Shown here piece by piece: positions 56,553-64,000 of a stretch of 64,000 bases of DNA (within the stretch, counting starts at the first letter, position 1; each line of letters begins with the position of its first letter). A program made the translations under genes and the position numbers. Source of the stretch: Eucalyptus grandis (Eukaryota; Streptophyta; Magnoliopsida; Myrtales; Myrtaceae). The notes beneath the pieces are model-generated. The model was not told the DNA's origin, did not search any database, and was given only the letters and a program-made list of their open reading frames with translations. The stretch is from assembly GCF_016545825.1 (NCBI RefSeq), contig NC_052618.1, positions 42,602,196 to 42,666,195 on the forward strand, written 5' to 3'.

Positions 56553-59500
56553 ATGCAGGTCACTATCAAGAAAAAAGTCAAATGATACTTGGATAGTGGA
56601 TGCTCAAGACATATGACAGGAGATTCAAGTTGTTTCATATAGCTAATGCAAGTTAATGGTGGAAAAGTCTCTTTTGGTGGAAACAGCAAAGGAAAAATTG
56701 TTGGATGTGGAACAGTAAAAATTGGAAGCCTCACAATCAACGTCTCCTTAGTAGAAGGACTCAATTACAACTTGCTGAGTATCAGCCAACTGTGCGACAC
56801 AAGCTTCAAAATCAATTTTCAAGAAGGAATATGTTCAAGAACCAGTAAAGACTTCTCTTAGACTTTCACAGGGCGAAGACATGGGAACATCTATCTTTTG
56901 GACATCAAAATAGAAAAATCTCAATGTCTAATTTCAATTCAAGAGGAAGCTAATCTCTAGCATCGAAAACTTGGCCATATCAACATGAAGCAAATTGCCA
57001 AGATCTCTTCAAAGAAGTTTGTTCGTGGACTACTCAACCTGACATACTAAAAATCTGAATTATACACACCATGTGTGTTGGGAAAACGTGTTAGAAGTTC
57101 TTTCAAACCAATAAATCAAGTTTCCACTAATCGTGTAATGCAACTTCTACATATGGATCTCTTTAGACCAACTAGAACTCAAAGTATTGGTGAAAAGAGA
57201 TATTGCCTAGTAATAGTGGATGATTATTCACGATTTACTTGGGTATACTTTCTGACAAGTAAGTCTAAAACATTTTCTTATTTTTTAAAGTTTGCTAAGA
57301 AAGTACAAAATGAGAAAGGGTATGTTATTTCAAGCATACAGACAGACCATGGAGGTGAGTTTGAAAATCATGACTTTGCTAAATTCTATGATGAATCTGG
57401 TTTTCAACATATGTTCTCCTCTCCATACACTCCGAACATAATGAAGTTGTGGAAAGAAAGAATAGATTGTTACAAGAAATGGCTAGAACACTTTTAATTG
57501 AAAGCAACATTTCTTCTTGTTTTTGGGCTGAAGCAGTTTCTACAACATGTTATATCATTAACAAAGTCTTCTTAAGGCCTACTCTAGAGAAAACTCCCTA
57601 TGAGTTGTTCAAAGAAAAGAAGCCAATTGTTTCTTATTTTCATGTGTTTGGTTGCAAATATTTTGTATTGAAAAATGTAAATAATTGAATTGGTAAGTTT
57701 GAAGAAAAGTCAGACGAAGGAATCTTCCTTGGATATTCAACTTCCAGTAAAGCTTACAGAGTATACAACAAGAAGACTCAATCTGTGGAAGAATCGATGA
57801 ATGTCAAATTTCAAGACCTTATACAAAATCAATCAATCCAAAAACAACCTGAAGAATCTGAACCTGCTCTAGACTCTACAAAGTTTAATTCCCCAGAAGC
57901 AGTTCAGACTACAGAAGGTCAACAACGAACGAATGATGAAGAATCCTCTGAAGAAAATGTTCAGCAGTACGTCAGACCAACCAGCAACTGGAAGCACATG
58001 TCCAGTCATCCCAAAGAACTTATTATTGGTGACATTGATGAAGGGATTCGTACAAGATCCAAAATGCATGAAGAGTCTAGAACTATGGCTCTTATTTCTG
58101 AAATATAACTCAAAAGCATAGAAGAAGCCTTAACTGATGAAAGATGGATTGAAGCTATGCAAGAAGAACTCAGGCAGTTCAATATTAACGATGTCTGGGA
58201 ATTAACTCCTAAACCAAAAGGTAAATCTGTTATTGGAGCTAAATGGGTTTTTAGGAACAAGATGGATGAGAAAGGAAAAGTTATAAGAAACAAAGCAAGA
58301 CTCGTAGCCAAAGCATATACGCAAGAAGAATGGATAGACTATGATGAGACTTACGCACCGGTAGCAAGGTTAAAAGCAATTAGATTATTACTTGCTTTTG
58401 CTTGTTATAAGAATTTCAGGTTATTCCAAATGGACATCAAAAGTGCATTTTTGAATGAATTTATCCAAGAGGAAGTCTATGTGAAACAACCTCCCGATTT
58501 TGAAGACCCAAGGAAACCAGACTCTGTATTCATACTGAAAAAGGCGCTATATGGTTTAAAACAAGCACCTCGAGCTTGGTATGACAGGTTAAGTAAGTTT
58601 TTAATCCAAAATGGTTTTGTTAAAGGTAAAGTGGACACTACTATGTTTATTAAAAAAGAGAGTAAAATATTTTTACTTGTTCAAATCTATGTTGATGATA
58701 TTATTTTTGGATCACCTAACGAAAATCTGTGCAAGAAATTCTCTAAGTCTATGCAGGATGAATTCGAGATTAGCATGATGGGTGAACTATCCTTCTTCCT
58801 CGGATTACAAGTAAAACAATTGAAGGAAGGAATTTTCATTCACCAAGAAAAATATGCTAAAGAACTTGTTAAAAAGTTCAGTTTGGAGAATTGCAAAAAG
58901 ACTGATATACCAATGTCAAGTTCTTCAAAGCTAGACAAAGATGAAGGAGGAAAGAAAGTTAACCAGAAGCTGTACAGGAGTATCATTGGTTCACTTCTTT
59001 ATCTTACTACCTCTAGACCTGACATTTTGTTTAGTGTTTACATTTATGCCAGATTTCAATCAGATCCCAAAGAATCTCATCTAAGTGTTGCGAAACACAT
59101 CATCAAATATGTTGCAATAACCTCTAAGTTAGGTCTATGGTATCCTAAAGAATGAGACTTTACTCTCCTTGGATACTCAGACGTAGATCTTGCAGGATGC
59201 AGAGTTGATAGAAAGAGCACCTCAAGCACTTGTCAACTACTTGGTAATAGGGCAGTATCTTGGTTTTGAAGAAAGCAAAGTACTGTAGCTCTCTCAACAA
59301 CAGAAGCAGAGTGTGTGGCTCTTGGAAGTTGTTGTTCTCAAATCTTGTGGATAAAACAACAACTAAGAGACTTTGGAATCGAAGACTCATGCACTAAGAT
59401 CAAATGTGACAACACTAGTGCAATTAATCTCACAAAGAATCCAATTCTTCATTCAAGAGCAAAGCATATAAAGATTCGACATCATTTTATTAGAGACCAT

Positions 59501-59650
59501 GTTCAAAATGGAGAAGTCTTGATTTAATTCATTGACTCAAAGAATCAGCCGGCGGACATATTTACAAAGCCACTGGAGAAAAGTCTATTTGAGTCTATTC
59601 GTTCCAGACTTAATATCTTAAAGTCTAAAGAAGCTCAGACTCAGGGATAA
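56553..59650 (+). pseudogene. pol of element C (RT open, other parts broken)
   Basis: Protease LDSGCSRHMTGDSSCF (about 56588-56636), preceded by a stop; pre-integrase HRKLGHINMKQIAK (about 56963); integrase with LLHMDLF, TDHGGEFEN and, after a shift near 57435, ERKNRLLQEMARTLL; integrase C-terminal part to about 57680; RT 58157-59155 open (IGAKWVFRNKMDEKG, ARLVAKAYTQEEWIDYDE, MDIKSAFLNEF, ALYGLKQAPRAWYDR, YVDDIIFGSP, SFFLGLQVKQL); RNase H to about 59650 (STCQLLGN, SAINLTKNPILHSRAKHI) with stops near 59153, 59266 and 59524. The YVDD catalytic motif is intact. Confidence 0.9.
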
Positions 59651-60078
59651 AAGTCTAAAAATGCTCAGACTCAGCAGATCAAGGATCACGACTATAAGTT
59701 ATTTCAGTTCTAGCAATTTATCTTTCGTTTAAAAACTCGAAAAGGTACGATTAATCTGCAATTGATTGATGTTATCTTCCCAAGTTTTTGAAATTGTGTA
59801 AATTATTCTTTTTCGAAAATGAAGTTATCTTTTTGAGATGACAGTTATCTATTTTCAAAAAGGCAGTTATTTTTGAAAATGCATTTTTTATCTTTCATTT
59901 TACGACGATCCGTATACCTCGTTTCGATTGCCTTATATACTGTCTTTCTTCTTCATTTTTACTCACAAACCCTAGAAGCACAGAACTTCACTTTCTTACT
60001 TTTTCTCTCTAGTTTAATCCTTAAAATCTTCATCTTTCTCGCGAATCAAGTTCGGAAACTCTCTCAAAGATTGTGATA

Positions 60079-62177
60079 ATGTCTTCCCAAAGAAAGTCTT
60101 CAAGGATCCAAGCAGGGGTTCACAACATATGCGTGAGGGTCCTACGCATTTTGACTTGACCGAGGAAGAAGAATCTCCAAGACAACAGCAGAGTTCACAA
60201 CATTCTCAACCACGCCATTCTCCTCAGGCTAGACCACATAATGTTTAGCAACAACAAGTGGAGGAAGAAATTATTAAGGATGCCGAACCTATAAGGACTC
60301 TTAAACCTGCTTTTACCTTCAAACTCTACTCTGGGAGGTTCTCCAATGAGCTTTATTGATGAATTTTTGAAAGAAAATGGGTACCGAAATGAAACCTATT
60401 TTTTACAAACGATGGAACATTTGGGAATTGCTCTTGCTGGATTGGCAGAAAGGGTTTTTGTGAATTTCCCAAGTGATCCACATATTGGAGGATTTAGTCA
60501 ACCTGATGGAAATAATGATGAAAAGATGTTCACTCATTTTAAGTCTAGAATGGGTGCTGCTGCAAACATTCGAGGAAGAAGAGTAGATCTATTTCGTTCT
60601 GAGGAACATAAGAGAGTTTACTCTAAGTTGCTGAAGCGAGGGGTGATGAACCCAAGGAGTGTGGATTTTGATTTTCTCGACTCCCTGAACGTGAAGTTAC
60701 GGGAGAAATTTACTTTACTTCAACTTGAACGATTTTGCTCTAAGACAACAATAGCTCATCCAGAACTTACTACGTATTTCTATTCCAATCTAAGCTTCTT
60801 GGATGCGAATAGATTTTCTTTTAGTATTAGAGACCAAGATTATGTGGTTGATATGGACACTCTGGCCGATGTGATTGGAGTAGAGAGAGGGATATTCCAA
60901 TCAATTAGTGTGTCTATTGGTCATGCAACTGTGGAGCTTGTTCGAGATGGAATGGTAGAAGGCCAGATTTCGTACCTGAGGATGAGTGCCTCAAATATCT
61001 TGCTTCATAAGATTGTGATCAATTGTCTTAGACCCAAATCCACATCAAAGACTGACGTCTCCAATTCAGAAGCAAAGCTGATGTATGCTATCAATGCTAG
61101 TCAAAAGTTCTCTCTGCCACACACTATCATGTTTCACATGTACAGATCAATGGTAAAGGATAAGGGCCAACTTTCTTATTCAGCACTTGTTACTTAGCTA
61201 TTCAGACATTTTAAAATTTAGCCTCCCAAAATTCTGTGTGTTCGAACCTATGATCAAATGGTGGTGGGACTGAAGATGGTTTCAAAAATGCGTCTGAAGG
61301 AGCTAAACAAGGCTTTAGAGAGATTTAAGGAGAAGACTCCTGTCAAGACTCGTCAAGACTCTGTGGCTGCAAAACAGAAAGGCAAGGAGCCCATGACAGC
61401 TCCATCTAAGAAAAGGAGAGCACTCATCTTGCAGGATGAAGAAGATGAGGAAGACATCACCATTTGTGCTCTTGCCTTAAAGAACTTACAATGTCTTGTT
61501 CTAGAGACAGAGGATAGAGAGAACTAAGACAGAGAAGAAACAGAGCAGAGGAGTGAAGAAAGGGAATCGATGAGGAAAAAAGCAGAGGAAGGAAGAACTG
61601 TAGAAGAAGGCAAAGAGGAGAACAAGGTCATCGTATCTTTGAAGAAGAGACAGAGCATGAAGAGTAGTTCTCTCCACCTAAAGGCACTAAAACAGGGGGA
61701 GCTATTGATAAAAGAGGTACTGCTTCACTTGCTTTTAATAATGATGATGTCAGTCGTTCTCCTACCGATCCAGAAGATGCATATGCCTCTCAATTTCCTG
61801 AAGAAGGTAATGAGGTTTCATCTCCAAGTCTGGGTGCTAATGTTGAAGTTCCATCATCTGCCAATACTCCACAAACTGATCATGCTGAAGCAAGCACTCA
61901 AATTGACAACTCAGCAGACTTTAAAAGATTGCTTGATGTTCTTATGGAGATGAGAGGTCAGATTTATGCTTTGGGATGTGAATTTCAGAATATGCCAAAT
62001 GCCAATCAAGCCTCTTCAGTTTCTTTGCACAATCAAGTTCAAGCCATTAATCTTCAAGTTCAAGCAACTACCAAGGGTGAGGAAGTAGCACAACTGAAGG
62101 AGAATATGAGAAAGCTGGAGGAGACTGTCAAGTCGATGGGAGATTTCCCGCTTGTTCGCGTTCCAAAACAATCTTAA
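60079..62177 (+). pseudogene. Extra 3' ORF of element C (broken)
   Basis: About 700 codons between pol and the purine tract. Basic start MSSQRKSSRIQ with a shift near 60110; the conserved domain is open for 283 codons (60346-61197): MSFIDEFLKENGYRNETYF, LLKRGVMNPRSVDFDFLDS, LLQLERFCSKTTIAHPELT, IRDQDYVVDMDTLADVIGV, LLHKIVINCLRPKSTSKTDV, MVKDKGQLSYSALVT. Stops follow at 61196, 61218 and 61525; then KKRRALILQDEEDEED, a Glu/Lys-rich stretch and a helix-rich end MRKLEETVKSMGDFPLVRVP. No signal peptide or clear transmembrane span. The recurrence of the same plan in A, B and C shows it was a real gene of the family. Confidence 0.78.
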
Positions 62178-62220
62178 CTTTATCCAATTCTCTTTTTCGT
62201 CTCTACCTTTTTAATGCTAA

Positions 62221-62236
62221 CAAAAAGGAGGAGAAG
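62221..62236 (+). other. Internal polypurine tract of element C
   Basis: CAAAAAGGAGGAGAAG after TAATGCTAA, weaker than the A version. The LTR-adjacent tract TCAAAAAGGGGAAGAT is at 62521-62536. Confidence 0.72.
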
Positions 62237-62536
62237 TTGGTGCAGATTTGACTTTATTTTTGTTTGGTTTGGACTATTTTTTAATTTTGGTTGTGACTGG
62301 TTTTGGACTGTGTTTTGATTGTTTAAAGCTTGCAGTATCTTAAGCATTGTTGGTATTCATGGTAAAGATAGTTGTTTTTACAAGACTAATTCATTTCCTG
62401 TGTATGCAGATTCGATACTATCTTTATCCTAATCCATTTATCTTTTATGAGATATCCTTGTTTGCTTGAGTATTGTCTTGCAGGTCAAAAGTATCCAAAT
62501 CTGTAGAAAAGTTGTCACCATCAAAAAGGGGAAGAT

Positions 62537-63483
62537 TATTGGAGAAAACTTCTTTATTTATTTTGAAGCTAACAAAACGTTTCCATTACTCTAGTCTAAA
62601 GACTTGCAGACTCTTTCGTCAAAGTCTGAAGACCGCCAAACTCAAGATTTAAAGTCTGCCCTCATTGACAATTTCTAGACCGACGAATAAGACTTATCCA
62701 GATTTGAGTAATTTTTTATGGTTTTGATTCGAGCGGCTAAAGAAGTTCTCACGGCTGGAGATAGCATCTCAAGATCTATTATTCATTTTGAATTTAATTC
62801 GAGTAATTTGGATCTGTTGATTAGCGAAGTATACTTGGAATGTTCTACTTATGGAAACCTAGATCCTGATTGTATAGGCGAGCAGGATTGATGGACTATC
62901 ATCACATTCCTTAAGTAACTTGAGATCTCCCTAATTGATTTTGTCCAATAGGTAGATTGGAATAACTTCTTTGGAAGGTGCCAACGGATATGAAAGCATG
63001 GAGGAGTATATAAGAAAGACGCTCTAGTTATTCAAGGGAGTCCGCGATAGATAAATTCCAAAGTCTGAAACTCTTTGTTCTTTGCTGATTCAATTGTTGA
63101 GCATAAATTTGTACTAAAAAAAGAGTTTAGATATTTGTGAGGCCTTGTGGAAGTGTAGCAGAGTCTCTACAATGTGGAATCAACGACGTGATACTGTAAC
63201 AACTCTTTTAATTCATAGTAAAATCCAGTCGGTGGGCTGTCAGTGCGAGAAAGTGAACGTAGGCTTGGATTAAGTCAAACCACTATAAGTTTGTGTTCTT
63301 ATTCTCTTCCCTCAACTCTTTTATTTTGTTCGTAACTCTATTTAATTGTTAGAGTCTGATTTCCTCTGCAAAGTCTATTATCAACCAGACTCAGGTTAAA
63401 AATAAAAAATTTACACTATATTTTGCAAAATCTGTTTTCGCACCTATTCATCTCCCCTCTAGGTGCTCGTATTAGCGTTTTCA
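62537..63483 (+). repeat. 3' LTR of element C
   Basis: 947 bp, starts TATTGGAGAAAACTTC (TG changed to TA) and ends GCGTTTTCA before AAGGG. It lacks the second 63-bp unit of the 5' LTR. Confidence 0.93.
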
Positions 63484-63488
63484 AAGGG

Positions 63489-63774
63489 AACTCAAAATGG
63501 TTCGTCTCAAAAGGCGAGGTGATGGCGTTTTTTGAGAACACGAACTGTAAGAGAACTCTCATGGTCAAGTACCCCTAAACCCGACTTTTCCCACCTTCAT
63601 TTGAGGCATGCGAGAGGTCGGGTCACGACATATGTCGCTCAAGTGATCGATTGAAAGTGATGATACTCAACTACACGTATTTAGAAGTCATGACACTAAA
63701 GTAATCGAAAGAAAAGAACTATGACATTCAAATGAATGTCATAGTAAAATTGTGGTACTTGGAAAGCCCTTTAT
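63489..63774. other. Intergenic, no gene; short perfect palindrome
   Basis: No coding region seen. At 63718-63745 there is a perfect inverted repeat with 13-bp arms and a 2-bp spacer (ACTATGACATTCA and its complement). The first part (to about 63640) is probably the older repeat that received element C. Confidence 0.45.
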
Positions 63775-64000
63775 TGTCATACTGACCCAGTGCGCAAAAC
63801 AGAGACATCTCACTAACAAAGTGTCAAATTATCGACATAACTTCAATGATCACACTTATTTATTCACCAAACACTTCCGCGCGATTTGTCCGGCAAAAGA
63901 TTCTCTGTTTTTGGTTGGCACCCATGACTTGATTTTCGGGATTCCAACTTTTGTGCCTCTTTCGTGCCCGTGCCATGCCTATTCCGTGCAGGACGGACAT
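63775..64000 (+). pseudogene. Third HAK5-like copy, lacking exons 1 and 2 (window edge)
   Basis: The part at 63775-63897 aligns with DNA just upstream of copies 1 and 2 (ACTGACC ... AACAGAGACATCTCACTAACAAAG, CAATGATCACACTTATTTATTC, GCGCGATTTGTCCGG against the copy 2 CGCACGATTTGTACAG). The next bases (about 63905-63991) align with the end of intron 2 (GGCACCCATGACTTGATTTTCG ... CCGTGCAG, against GGCTACCAATGACTTGATTTTCG ... TATGCAG). Exon 3 would start at 63992 with GACGGACAT against GAGGGACTT. The TATA box, exon 1, intron 1 and exon 2 are missing, so the copy cannot make a full protein. The rest lies outside the window. Confidence 0.75.

Larger units (their letters stand above)
53785..63483 (+). 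mobile_element. Copia (Sirevirus-type) retrotransposon C
   Basis: 9.7 kb: LTRs 53785-54793 and 62537-63483, perfect 5-bp target duplication AAGGG (53780-53784 and 63484-63488). It is the best-preserved of the three: RT is open for 333 codons and the primer site is perfect, but gag, integrase, RNase H and the extra ORF carry stops or shifts. Hand comparison of about 170 bases at the LTR starts gives about 18 differences, similar to element A. Confidence 0.94.

Overview
The window is nuclear DNA of a flowering plant, almost certainly a eudicot. The signs are intron-rich genes with GT-AG splicing, HAK/KUP potassium transporters, Ty1/copia LTR retrotransposons primed by initiator-Met tRNA, Ty3/gypsy LTRs, and MULE, PIF/Harbinger and hAT-type elements. 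A woody lineage is plausible, but I cannot name the species. No prokaryotic feature, tRNA, rRNA or CRISPR was seen.

Left part (about 0.9-26.7 kb). Two tandem same-strand copies of a cluster-I (HAK5-like) high-affinity K+ transporter gene lie about 18.2 kb apart: copy 1 at 3113-7677 and copy 2 at 21347-25937. Each has nine exons of matching length, and both sit in a duplicated block of about 7.6 kb that includes about 2 kb of upstream DNA and about 0.8 kb downstream. Copy 2 reads through all exons (817 codons before the stop). Copy 1 is intact except for one missing base in exon 2, so it is frameshifted unless that is a sequencing error. Copy 1 also has an hAT-like insertion in its upstream region and a private inverted repeat just after its stop codon. 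A third copy begins at the right edge of the window (63.8-64.0 kb), but there promoter-type DNA is fused directly to the end of intron 2, so exons 1 and 2 are gone.

Between the two genes (8.6-19.1 kb) lies transposon debris: a decayed Tork/Tnt1-like copia integrase, two PIF/Harbinger-type elements with TTA/TAA target duplications (one carries a captured F-box/LRR gene fragment), the 3' end of an old Sirevirus-type copia element, and a candidate Helitron 3' terminus.

Right part (26.7-63.5 kb) is a retrotransposon nest. A Ty3/gypsy LTR-like stretch (27.6-40.46 kb) is split by copia element A (29295-39008) and by a PIF-type MITE. Element B (40461-53300) follows; it carries a 2.59 kb gypsy solo LTR in its reverse transcriptase and a 1.31 kb MULE-type foldback element in its RNase H region, and its 3' LTR is cut short. 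Element C (53785-63483, perfect AAGGG target duplication) follows. A, B and C are related Sirevirus-type copia elements with about 1 kb LTRs, gag, pol, and an extra about 2 kb ORF between pol and the 3' LTR, followed by purine tracts of the form GACAAAAAGGGGGAG and TCAAAAAGGGGAAGAT. All three are broken by stops and frameshifts.

The only cellular function supported is K+ uptake by the HAK5-like cluster; everything else is mobile DNA or its remains.
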